Of a stretch of DNA of 64,000 nucleotides, positions 17,684-25,752 are shown in pieces (positions within the stretch are counted from its first letter, which is position 1; every line of letters starts with the position of its first letter). Where the stretch lies: NCBI GenBank assembly GCA_000720805.1, contig JODI01000057.1:43193-107192 (forward strand), read 5' to 3'. This stretch comes from Streptomyces violaceoruber. GTDB taxonomy: Bacteria; Actinomycetota; Actinomycetes; Streptomycetales; Streptomycetaceae. The translations under genes and the position numbers were made by a program. Below the pieces are notes generated by a model. It had not been told where the DNA came from. It searched no databases and saw only the letters and a program-made list of their open reading frames with translations.

Positions 17684-18211
17684 CTACACCTCGCTCTGCG
17701 CGGCCTGGGCGGCTTGGTCGGCCACCCGGCGTATGGCGGCGGTGATGCCGACATACGCGCCGCATCGGCACAGGTTGCCGCTCATGTACTCACGGATGTC
17801 GCCGTCGGTCCCGGTGTGGCCTTCGGCCAGGCAGGCCAGGCCGGACATCACCTGCCCAGGTGTGCAGTAGCCGCATTGCAGGGCGTCGCAGTCGACGAAC
17901 GCCTGCTGCAACGGGTGCAGTGTGCCGTCGGGGGCCGCGACGCCTTCGATGGTCGTCACGTCCTGTCCCGCGACCTGGACCGCAGGGGTCAGACAGGACA
18001 CGACGCGACGGCCGTCGATGTGCACCGTGCAGGCGCCGCACTGCCCCTGGTCGCACCCCTTCTTGGTTCCGGTCAGCACGAGACGCTCGCGCAGCACGTC
18101 GAGCAAAGACTCACGAGGATCCAGAGCGAGGCACACTTCCTCGCCGTTGACGGTGAAGGCCGTCTCGACAAGGCCGGTCGGCGGTCTAGCGGTCGTCGAT
18201 ATCCTCATCAT
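17684..18211 (-). CDS. [2Fe-2S] subunit of the molybdenum hydroxylase (PaoA/YagT-like)
   Basis: 175 residues. A plant-type ferredoxin domain has Cys53, Cys58, Cys61 and Cys73 (GCDQGQCGACTVHIDGRRVVSC pattern). The helical second [2Fe-2S] domain has Cys113, Cys116, Cys148 and Cys150 (LQCGYCTPGQ, NLCRCGAYVG). The start is chosen at the tandem ATG-ATG (18211), where a weak GGATGA site is present. A longer frame to 18325 would add a poorly conserved stretch. Unlike E. coli PaoA, no twin-arginine leader is visible, so the complex probably stays in the cytoplasm. First gene of the three-subunit operon. Confidence 0.87.
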   Translation of the reverse strand: MMRISTTARPPTGLVETAFTVNGEEVCLALDPRESLLDVLRERLVLTGTKKGCDQGQCGACTVHIDGRRVVSCLTPAVQVAGQDVTTIEGVAAPDGTLHPLQQAFVDCDALQCGYCTPGQVMSGLACLAEGHTGTDGDIREYMSGNLCRCGAYVGITAAIRRVADQAAQAAQSEV

Positions 18212-18404
18212 GACTTCGTCATCCTTTGCGACAGGGCCCCGACGAGGAGGGAGCGGGAGGGACTGGCAACCGCTTTCCTCTCGATTCCGACGCCCGAGTA
18301 GTCCTTCGTCATCATTGCTCGCCATCCGGAAAGGTCGATGTCGGCGATCAACTCAGCGGCCGTGGCTTCGAAGCCCAGCCTGGTCCGGATCCGCGCCGGG
18401 GGTT

Positions 18405-18575
18405 CGCTCTGGCGAGTCGATACCCGGGTGCGCAGTCGTGATCTCGTCGAGGAGTTCCCTGCGCCGGCCGGCGACGACCGTCTTGGTGTCGGCCTCGTGC
18501 AGGCGCAGGGCCGGCCCGGTGCCCGATGCCCGAGGTTCCGCCGTTGATCAGGATCGTGTTGCCGGTCATTTTCAT
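18405..18575 (-). pseudogene. 5' fragment of a short-chain dehydrogenase with intact leader
   Basis: It starts MKMTGNTILINGGTSGIG with ribosome site AAGGAGCGAGG just upstream. One frameshift later it continues ALRLHEADTKTVV, AGRRRELLDEIT and HPGID, then stops resembling an SDR near 18405. This is the cofactor-binding piece that the SDR remnants at 753-1379 and 7458-8087 lack. Together the three pieces outline one ~245-residue gene, but no copy is whole. Confidence 0.7.
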
Positions 18576-18660
18576 GGGGGCCTCGCTCCTTCGTTGTGAC
18601 GGGCCGGTGAGCGCCTCCGGCCTCGACCGTAGGGGCGCCCACGCAGTGGCGGGAGGGGAA

Positions 18661-18687
18661 GGTTTATCCATGGATCGGCGGTCTCTG
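18661..18687 (-). promoter_or_regulatory. CCATGG-centred promoter/operator element, copy 4
   Basis: On the minus strand it reads AGAGACC, CCATGG and ATAAACC, followed by a C/T-rich leader and the SDR ATG about 85 bases downstream. This is the natural layout of the element, leader and gene. Upstream it is fused directly to a truncated serine recombinase. Confidence 0.5.
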
Positions 18688-18699
18688 CCTGAGGTTCCG

Positions 18700-18965
18700 A
18701 CTAGGCTGTGGGCGGTGAAGTGGTCGGCGAGCGCGGTGAGTTCGGCGGCGTCGTGGCCCAGGCGCTTCGTCTCGTACACGGTGAGGATGACGCGACAGTG
18801 CGGGGCGTGGGCCTTGACCTGGCGGGCGAGTGCGAGCGCGGCCTCGAACCGGGGCCGTACCCGGACACGGGTGCTGATCTTCTCGGAGAGGGCTTTGTCG
18901 CGTGGGATGCCGTGCTTGGCGAGGGCCTCGAACTGGGACTGGAGTTCCTGGGCCGTCGTCGGGCG
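18700..18965 (-). pseudogene. Serine recombinase (resolvase/invertase) fragment
   Basis: The minus frame reads TTAQELQSQFEALAKHGIPRDK, then EKISTRVRVRPRFEAALALAR, HCRVILTVYETKRLGHDAAE and LTALADHFTAH, the middle of a resolvase catalytic domain. The N-terminus with the catalytic serine and the DNA-binding C-terminus are absent. The right-hand part (18966-19180) contains another short coding-like piece (TATLEALGGSVTALALVSVDADRLER) of unknown family. Confidence 0.65.
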
Positions 18966-19271
18966 ATCTGTCCGCCGGCTCGGGCAGGCAGCCCGCGCAG
19001 GTGACCTCAGGAAGGACCGTTCGAGACGGTCGGCGTCGACTGAGACGAGGGCGAGGGCGGTGACCGAACCGCCCAGCGCCTCCAGCGTGGCTGTCAGCTG
19101 AAAGACCGCGCTGCCCGCCGCGGGACTTCGACCCGAACGGTCATCGAGTAGGAGACGCTGGGTGTGCTCACGGGAAGGGCCCTCATCTGTCCTGGTGCAC
19201 GGCGGCCTGGAGGATGCCGCCGGTGGGTGACGTATATGCCGTCGAGGGGTGACTGCACTCGACGGGCACGG

Positions 19272-20618
19272 TTACTTGCCCGCGCCGACCTTGGCGGTGT
19301 CCGAGTCGGCCTGCGGCGGCGTGGTGGTGCGGGAGTGCAGGACCTTGCGGGCCTGTTCGGTGTCGAAGTCGTTCTCCCACTTGCCGATCACGATGGCGGC
19401 GACGGCGTTGCCGAGGACGTTGATGAAGACGCGGCCCTCGTTGAGGATCCGGTCGACGCCGACGATCAGGGAGAGGGCGGCGAGCGGGATGTGGCCGACC
19501 GCGGTGACGGTGCTGGCGAGGACGATGAACGCGCCGCCCGCAATCCCGGCGGTGCCCTTGCTGGTGAGCATCATGACGCCGACCATGACCAACTGCTGCT
19601 GCCAGGACAGGTCGATGCCCATGGCCTGGGCCAGGAAGAGGGAAGCCATCGTGAGGTAGACCGCGGAGCCGTCCAGGTTGAAGGAGAACCCGGAGGGGAT
19701 GACGATGCCGACCACGGGCCGGCCGATGCCGAGGATCTCCAGTTTGCGTACCAGCTGGGGCAGTACGGCCTCGCTGGAACAGGTGCTGAGGGCGACGAGC
19801 AGTTCGGCCTTGAGGAAGCGGATGAGGCCGAACAGGCTCAGGCGGCAGGCCCGCATGATGGCGCCGAGGACGACCAGGACGTAGACGACGCAGGTCGCGG
19901 TGAACAGGATGATGAGGTAGCCGAGCTGTGTGAGGCTCTCGGCGCCGTAGGTGGCGACCACGGTGGCCAGGGCGCCGAAGGTGCCCAAGGGTGCGAGCCG
20001 CATCACCCAGCCCACGATGCGGAAGACGACGTCCGACAGCGCCTTGATGCCGCGGGTCAGCGGTGCCCCTTCCTCGCCGGCCATGTTCAGGGCCACACCG
20101 AAGACGATCGAGACCATCAGCGCGGCCAGGATCGCGTCCCCGGTGATCGCGCCCAGCAGGGAGGCGGGGATGAGGGAGGAGACGAAGCCGGTGAAGGTGG
20201 CGTGCTCGGTGGCGGCCTTGGGCACGTCGTCGGCGTTCAGTGACGAGGGGTCGACGTGCAGGCCGGAGCCGGGCTGGAAGATGTTGGCGACGACCAGCCC
20301 GATCAGCATGGACACCAGGGACAGCACCAGGAAGTAGCCGATCGCCTTCACACCGATCCGGCCCGCCTTGCGCAGGTTGTCCATGGAGGCGATGCCGGTG
20401 GTGACCACACAGAAGACGACCGGGATCACGATCATCTTGACCAGCGCGATGAACCAGTCGTTGAGCGGCTTCAGGTCCTCACCCAGCCCGGGCGCGAGGA
20501 TGCCGACGGCGATGCCGAGGACGGCGGCCAGTACGACCTGGAACCACAGCTCCCGTATGAGACGGCTCAGCCGTGACCGCTGCGGGCGGCCGGCGGCGGT
20601 GGTGGCGGTGCTTGTCAT
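19272..20618 (-). CDS. Dicarboxylate:cation symporter (DAACS/DctA family)
   Basis: 448 residues with the glutamate/dicarboxylate transporter fold. It shows NDWFIALVKMIVIPVVFCVVTTGIASM, the serine-rich re-entrant loop LVALSTCSSEAVLP, then GFSFNLDGSAVYLTMASLFLAQAMGI, the SKGTAGIAGGAFIVLAST loop and DRILNEGRVFINVLGNAVAAIVI. These are the substrate- and sodium-binding regions of the family. The start was chosen at 20618, with AAAGGAG nine bases upstream. It sits downstream of the tartrate-dehydratase-like gene on the same strand, separated by a perfect palindrome. Import of tartrate or another C4-dicarboxylate is the obvious role. Confidence 0.9.
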   Translation of the reverse strand: MTSTATTAAGRPQRSRLSRLIRELWFQVVLAAVLGIAVGILAPGLGEDLKPLNDWFIALVKMIVIPVVFCVVTTGIASMDNLRKAGRIGVKAIGYFLVLSLVSMLIGLVVANIFQPGSGLHVDPSSLNADDVPKAATEHATFTGFVSSLIPASLLGAITGDAILAALMVSIVFGVALNMAGEEGAPLTRGIKALSDVVFRIVGWVMRLAPLGTFGALATVVATYGAESLTQLGYLIILFTATCVVYVLVVLGAIMRACRLSLFGLIRFLKAELLVALSTCSSEAVLPQLVRKLEILGIGRPVVGIVIPSGFSFNLDGSAVYLTMASLFLAQAMGIDLSWQQQLVMVGVMMLTSKGTAGIAGGAFIVLASTVTAVGHIPLAALSLIVGVDRILNEGRVFINVLGNAVAAIVIGKWENDFDTEQARKVLHSRTTTPPQADSDTAKVGAGK

Positions 20619-20724
20619 CGTTGGTGCTCCTTTGCACGACGATCGGGTGTAGCCCTGTCCCGTGGGGGTTCGGGGACGCGACACGGCCCGGGCGTCCCCG
20701 CTCTCGTGTGTGGCGCCCGTATCC

Positions 20725-20746
20725 GGCGGCGTCGGCCGACGCCGCC
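20725..20746. terminator. 22-bp perfect palindrome between dehydratase and symporter genes
   Basis: The half-site GGCGGCGTCGG is followed immediately by its exact complement. It lies 37 bases after the dehydratase stop and 107 bases before the symporter start. It could fold as an intercistronic hairpin that protects or partly terminates the transcript, or be a binding site. Confidence 0.4.
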
Positions 20747-20782
20747 CGCCCGGTGGCGGGCGCGTCCGCGGTGGGGTGGCGG

Positions 20783-21949
20783 TCAGCTGTGCAGGGCGCG
20801 CAGCACCTTGTAGAAGGCGGCCTTGCTCTCGAAGCCGATGCCGGGGGTCTCGGTCAGGCCGACGCGGCTCTTCTCGACGACGGCGTCGTCGGCGAAGCCG
20901 CCGGTGGGCTGGAACTCGCCCGGGTAGGACTCGTTGCCGCCGAGCTTGAGGGCAGCTGCGATGTGCAGGGAGAACTGATGCCCGCCGTGCGGGATGCAGC
21001 GCCTCGATGACCAGCCGTGCTGACGGAGCATGTCCTGGATGCGCAGGTACTCCACCAGACCGTAGGAGAGCGCGGGGTCGACCTGGATGGTGTCGCGGTC
21101 GGGGCGCAGGCCGCCGTAGCGGATCAGGTTGCGGGCGTCCTGGAGGGAGAAGAGGTTCTCGCCCGTGGCGATGGAGCCGGTGTAGTGCTCGGCGACGGTG
21201 GCGTTGAGGTGGTAGTCGAGCGGGTCGCCGATCTCCTCGTACCAGAACAGCCCGTAGGGCTCGATGGCCCGCCCGTACTCCAGGGCCGTATTGAGGTCGA
21301 AGCGGCCGTTGACGTCGACGGCCAGCCGGGAGCCGTCGCCGTCCAGGACGTCGATGACGGCCTCGATACGGCGCAGGTCCTCCGCCAGGTCGGCGCCGCC
21401 GATCTTCATTTTGACGACGTCGTAGCCCAGGTCGAGGAAGCCGCGCATCTCGTCCTGGAGGTCGGTGAGGGTCTTACCGGGGGCGTAGTAGCCGCCGGCG
21501 GCGTAGACGAAGACGGAGTCGTCGGGCTGCCCGTCGCCGTAGCGCTCGGACAGATACCGGTACAGCGGCTTGTCCTCGATCTTGGAGGCCAGGTCGAACA
21601 GGGCCATGTCCACCACACCGACCGCGACCGAGCGCTCGCCGTGCCCGCCGGGCTTCTCGTTGGTCATCATCACGTCCCACGCCTTGGCGTGGTCCAGGCC
21701 GCCCCGCTCGTCAAGCAGGCTGCCGGGCTCGGCCTCCAGGAGGCGGGGCAGGACCCGGCGGCGCAGGATCTCGCCGGCGCTGTAGCGGCCGTTGGAGTTG
21801 AAGCCGTAGCCCACCACGGGCCTGCCGTCCCGGATGACGTCGCTCTCGATCGCCACGATCGAACAGTCCATGGAGCTGAAGTCGATCCAGGCGTTGCGGA
21901 TCGATGAGCTGATCGGAACGACGCCCTCGTAGACGTTGGTGATCTTCAC
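20783..21949 (-). CDS. Enolase-superfamily dehydratase, D-tartrate dehydratase-like
   Basis: 388 residues of the mandelate racemase/muconate lactonizing group. The general-base pair is in VVKMKIGG. Metal ligands follow in DVNGRFD, WYEEIGDP and TGENLFS, and the second catalytic base is in CIPHGGHQFSLHIAAAL. The PHGGHQ histidine, GGNESYPGEFQPTGGF and the N-terminal MKITNVYEGVVPISSSIRNAWIDFSSM closely recall D-tartrate dehydratase, which converts D-tartrate to oxaloacetate. GTG at 21949 is chosen as the start, with GAGAGAGG upstream. It is the first gene of a leftward unit with a dicarboxylate symporter, and its promoter is shared with a divergent GntR regulator. Confidence 0.82.
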   Translation of the reverse strand: MKITNVYEGVVPISSSIRNAWIDFSSMDCSIVAIESDVIRDGRPVVGYGFNSNGRYSAGEILRRRVLPRLLEAEPGSLLDERGGLDHAKAWDVMMTNEKPGGHGERSVAVGVVDMALFDLASKIEDKPLYRYLSERYGDGQPDDSVFVYAAGGYYAPGKTLTDLQDEMRGFLDLGYDVVKMKIGGADLAEDLRRIEAVIDVLDGDGSRLAVDVNGRFDLNTALEYGRAIEPYGLFWYEEIGDPLDYHLNATVAEHYTGSIATGENLFSLQDARNLIRYGGLRPDRDTIQVDPALSYGLVEYLRIQDMLRQHGWSSRRCIPHGGHQFSLHIAAALKLGGNESYPGEFQPTGGFADDAVVEKSRVGLTETPGIGFESKAAFYKVLRALHS

Positions 21950-21966
21950 TGCGGAGCCTCTCTCAT

Positions 21967-21978
21967 ATCTTATAAGAT
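21967..21978. promoter_or_regulatory. Palindromic operator for the divergent GntR regulator
   Basis: ATCTTATAAGAT is a perfect 12-base palindrome in an AT-rich patch, which is exceptional in this DNA. It is centred between the dehydratase start (21949) and the GntR gene (22059). FCD-type GntR regulators bind palindromes of this kind and usually repress both their own and the neighbouring gene until the substrate binds. Confidence 0.55.
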
Positions 21979-22058
21979 GCAACGCCTGTTAGAGTGAGCT
22001 GGTCCGCTGCGGGATGTCAAGGGGTGGGGAAGCTCCGGAAAGGAATGGTCAGGGGGCT

Positions 22059-22742
22059 ATGGCAGGACAGAACCTGTTCTTCAGCAAGAGCGACCTCGCC
22101 TACGCAGAACTCCGCGATCGGATCCTCTCCGGCACTCTTCCTGCCGGGTCACGGCTCGCCCAGTACGACCTCGCCGAGTCCCTCAAGATGAGCATCACGC
22201 CCCTGCGCGAGGCCATCCGCCGCCTCAGCAGCGAGGGACTCGTCACCGTCGAAACCCACCGCGACGTCCGGGTTTCCGTCATGAACTCGATCGAAGCCCG
22301 CCAGCTGTTCGAGGTCCGCCTGTCCCTGGACCCGACCGCCGCCGAACTTGCCGCCCAGCGACGCACCGACGACGACATCGCCGCCATGCAGGCCGCTGTC
22401 GACAGGCTCCTCCCCGTCACCCGCCAATGGGGGGAAGAGGCGCTCACGGCCCACCGCGCCTTCCACCAGGCGCTGTACCGGGCCTCGCACAACGACGTCC
22501 TCATCCGTCTCCTGGACGACCTGTGGGACAAGTCCGACCGCTACCGTCGCCTCGGCCTCGAACTCCCGCCCGGCGACGAACCCCGCACCCGGGACCTGCA
22601 AGAACACCACCAACTTGTCTCCCTCATCGTGGATGGCCGCGCCGCCGAAGCCGCCCAGCTGATGCGAGGCCACATCACCCACAGCCTCACCGCCACCGCC
22701 ATCAGTGCCCTCGAAGACCGCGAGGGCCTTCGCGTGACGTGA
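22059..22742 (+). CDS. GntR-family regulator, FCD subfamily
   Basis: 227 residues. The N-terminal winged helix (residues ~10-75) includes AYAELRDRILSGTLPAGSRLAQYDLAESL and TPLREAIRRLSSEGLV. The all-helical FCD domain follows, with FEVRLSLDPTAAELAA and conserved Asp/His positions (FHQALYRASHN, LQEHHQLV) that bind a metal and carboxylate effectors. It is divergent from the D-tartrate-dehydratase-like gene. ATG at 22059 has AGGGGG just upstream; an ATG at 22014 in the same frame is possible but adds an unlikely leader. Likely represses the tartrate genes. Confidence 0.87.
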   Translation: MAGQNLFFSKSDLAYAELRDRILSGTLPAGSRLAQYDLAESLKMSITPLREAIRRLSSEGLVTVETHRDVRVSVMNSIEARQLFEVRLSLDPTAAELAAQRRTDDDIAAMQAAVDRLLPVTRQWGEEALTAHRAFHQALYRASHNDVLIRLLDDLWDKSDRYRRLGLELPPGDEPRTRDLQEHHQLVSLIVDGRAAEAAQLMRGHITHSLTATAISALEDREGLRVT

Positions 22743-23624
22743 CGCGCGGCGACCGGCGCCGTCGTGATGCATCCGGTGCAGCCTGGCCTCCTACGAGCGT
22801 CCGCGTCGGGCACCGCGTGCACGGCGTCCCGGACACCGGGCAGAACGTGGCCTGACGGTGCTGGATAGAGATCTACTTCGGCCTCACCGACGACCCCGCG
22901 GACCTCCACGAGCTCCTCCAGGTGACAGCGTTCACCGGAGCCGTTGCGGTGAGAGTGCGCCCCCCGTTCCGTCACGGAACACCAAGGCCGTTCCAAACCG
23001 GAAACAGGCCCTGTGAGCGATTCCTGAGTGAACGGGTCCGATCCGGGGGCGGCCACGCCAAGACTGCGCTGAAGCAGTCGCACTGTGGGCCGCAGTCAGG
23101 GGCACGTCTCCCGATCTCACTGGATTGGCGTGTGGCGTCGTCCGGGTACTCGATAGCCCACCGGAGCACCGACGAAAGTGCTGCTGCAGGCGATGATCCG
23201 CAGGCGGAGAACAGCCCACGCACGAGCGGCCCGCTTCTTTACATCCGTTTCGCCCCCGAACCCTGCGGCAGTGAGCCCTCCGTCCTGTCGCGTGGAGAGC
23301 CAGTGTTGGCCATCTTTCTCCAGGCCGGGAAGATCACTGGGCACAGTGTGGCGAGCAGATACACACCGCCAACCTGACGCCTGTCGGCGACGCCGATTCG
23401 TAATCACCGAGCTATACCTTAAATCGACCTATGGATAGATCACTTAGTAGTTAGTTCACCTGATCGCATGAACTCCGCCGTCCTAGTTCGGCATTGCGCA
23501 GGACCGGGTGGTGTTGGGGCCGATCGTTCTTCGGGCGTTGGCAGGTGGGCCGTACGGGGCGAGGACCGCCGTACTCCCTCCTGCAGGGTGTTGGCCCGTT
23601 CCTCGTCGGCACGAGGCTTCGGCG
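22743..23624. other. Spacer of ~900 bases without a recognised gene
   Basis: A short plus-strand piece near 22864-22925 reads EIYFGLTDDPADLHELLQV, which looks coding but is isolated. The remaining frames are not protein-like. The segment 23400-23460 is AT-rich (CTTAAATCGACC, then ATAGATCACTTAGTAGTTAG) and might be a promoter or a foreign insertion end. Confidence 0.3.
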
Positions 23625-23649
23625 CTCGGGCGCGTGGCACGCGCCCGAG
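23625..23649. terminator. 12-bp hairpin upstream of the 71-residue ORF
   Basis: CTCGGGCGCGTG and its exact complement CACGCGCCCGAG flank a single G, so the hairpin would have a small loop. It lies 50 bases before the start at 23700. It could terminate upstream transcription or regulate the small ORF. Confidence 0.4.
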
Positions 23650-23699
23650 AGGCGGGAGCTTCTGTGTTCGCCCGGCACGCCGGGTGAAAGGACAACACC

Positions 23700-23915
23700 A
23701 TGGTCGCGAAACGACCTGACGGCATTTTCCCGCGTATCGGCACCGACGCCTATGGCCGGAACCTCGCGGACGCCATCGAGAACACCTGCGCGGAACACGG
23801 GGTCGTCCCGCCTCCCCGACAGGCGATCACCGAGGGGCTGGCCACCGCTCTCCCGGACACCGAGATCAAGGGTCTTATCGCCAGCCGGAGCGGCAAGAAG
23901 GTGCTCAAGCCCTGA
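23700..23915 (+). CDS. Small hypothetical protein, 71 residues
   Basis: It starts MVAKRPDGIFPRIGTDAYGRN with a fair ribosome site (AAAGGAC) seven bases upstream and an ordinary amino-acid mix. The sequence ends IASRSGKKVLKP. No family is recognised. It could be a free-standing small protein or the start of a longer gene that was cut, since only degraded sequence follows. Real translation is plausible because the frame is short but well formed. Confidence 0.45.
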   Translation: MVAKRPDGIFPRIGTDAYGRNLADAIENTCAEHGVVPPPRQAITEGLATALPDTEIKGLIASRSGKKVLKP

Positions 23916-24359
23916 TGGCGTCCCTTGTCGTGGTGTAGGCGACCTTGCTCGACGCGTTCCGGTAAGCCGCGCGTCGGCCACCCCATGGGACACGGCTCCC
24001 GGGTCGCGCAGCGGCTGACCTGCCGTCAGCACTATGCGCGGCCCTGAACTGCGCCTACGCGGCGATGACCTGCGAATTCCGGCGCCTTGATCCGCTACAC
24101 CACGTGGCGGGACGCCACCCAACACGTCCCCTGCCCAGCCAAGGACCGTGAGTAGGGCAATCGTCGATGTTTTCGCGACGTAGGCCAGGCGGTCCGAGGT
24201 GTCGAGCGTGTCCAATACCGTGTCGAGGACATCGGACTCGGCCTTCCAATGGGGGCTTCGGCCGTCGTACTGTCGGCCACCCCATGACTTATCTGGTACC
24301 CACCGCTCGACCAAATCCGTCACACCCGGTTCAACGGAGAACCGGGCCATGAGAAAGGA

Positions 24360-25631
24360 GCTGGGAGTGAGGGGGGCTCGACTGCGGCGGTTCGCTCGAG
24401 GGGCGGAAGAGTACGGGGGGGCTTGGCCGGTGAGGGCAAGCATCGGCATCCAGGCCAGCAGGTCCAAGGCGATCTGGACGATCTCCAGCCAGATCTTGTT
24501 CTGCGCGGCGTCGCGCAGGGGGAGATTGCGCAGGCCGGTGGCGCGGGCGGCGCGAATACGGTCCTTGGGGCGGGCCCGCTGACGGTGCCGCAGCTCCAGC
24601 CCGGCGATCGGAGCGTTCTTGTTGTTGGTGGCGAAGCGGGTCAGCCGCACGCCGTCGGCATCGGTGAGTCGCAACTGGGCGCCGGGGTGCGGCCGTTCCT
24701 TTCACACGACCAGCCGCATCCCCTGGGGCCAGTCCTTGAGGCAGTCGCCGTCGAGCTCGGCCACCCAGGCCCCGTCGCGGATCTCGCCGTCGGGCTCGAC
24801 GGCCGGCGTCCAGGCCGATGCCGGGACCTTCAGGACTGCCTGGTGGATGGCATCGGTAATGGTCATGCCGACCGAGTACGACAGCCACCGGCCGCGGGCG
24901 GCAAGGCAGTCGGCGAACTGGTGAGTGCCGCCACCGGAGTCGGTGCGGATCAGCGTCTGCCGTCCCCGCCGGTACTTCTCCGGCAGCCGCGCCAGCGCGA
25001 GCCGGGCAGCTTCGAGGTGGTAGGCGGCGGTATTGCTGCCCGCCTTCCCGGGCCGCAGCAGCCCGGCCACCGGCTCCCCGGACCCGCCCCGGCCGTGGTC
25101 GACGAACCCCTTCAGCGGATGGTGTCCGAAGGCCTTCTTCCAGGTCGCGGCCGCATCCTGCTTCTCGGAACGCGCTATTACCAACACCCCGTCCAGGTCC
25201 ACGACCACCTGTCCGGCCGCGTCCGGCGCCGCGTCACCGGCCAGCATCCATACATGTTCACGGACTTGAGCGCGGGCCTGGCGCAGTGCGGTCAGCGCGA
25301 ACTTCCCGCCCGCTGCCAGCGTGTCGATCAGCCGGGACACCGTCGGATCGGAGGCCACCGGCCCGAACACCGCCGGTTCGGCCCGCAACGTGCCGACGTC
25401 TGCCAGGCAGGCTCCGCCCAGCGCGACCGCGAGCGCCACATCCAGCAGGATCTTGCCCGGATCATGCACCGCCTGCGGCTTGCGCCACGGCGTCAACGCC
25501 GCCGATATGACCTGATCCGGACCGGTCTTGGGGACCGTCTCCACCAGCAGTCCTCCGCCGGCCTGGGAGACCACCGCGCGCCCTCCGCCTTCAGTACGGA
25601 CACGAGGGTAGGACCCGAGACGCTTCTTCAC
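24360..25631 (-). pseudogene. IS1380-family transposase with an in-frame nonsense codon
   Basis: It reads from GTG 25631 (VKKRLGSYPRVRTEGGG) through SQAGGGLLVETV, ISAALTPWRKPQAVHDPGKI, ILLDVALAVALGG, VVVDLDGVLVIARSEKQ, TDSGGGTHQFADCLAARG and PQGMRLVV. There a TGA at 24702-24704 stands for arginine. The same frame continues KERPHPGAQLRLTDADG, NNKNAPIAGLELRHR and QNKIWLEIVQIALDLLAWMPMLALTG before the family resemblance is lost near 24430. It is a nearly complete transposase with one point nonsense and an altered C-terminus. Confidence 0.85.
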
Positions 25632-25708
25632 CCGGAGAGTGCTTCTTCCCTGCGGCGACCTGGACCCTGGACAAGTCCCATCGTTGCAGGTCAGGAGCAC
25701 TCTCCGGG
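25631..25708. repeat. Inverted repeat at the start of the IS1380-type element
   Basis: CCCGGAGAGTGCT (25631-25643) and its exact complement (25696-25708) flank about 50 bases. They mark the 5' end of the element and overlap the transposase start codon, so the terminal repeat probably also forms a hairpin that limits transposase translation. Confidence 0.5.
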
Positions 25709-25752
25709 TTTTTGGTCACCCACCGGACGCCCTATCGCGTGAAAGCGCGAGA

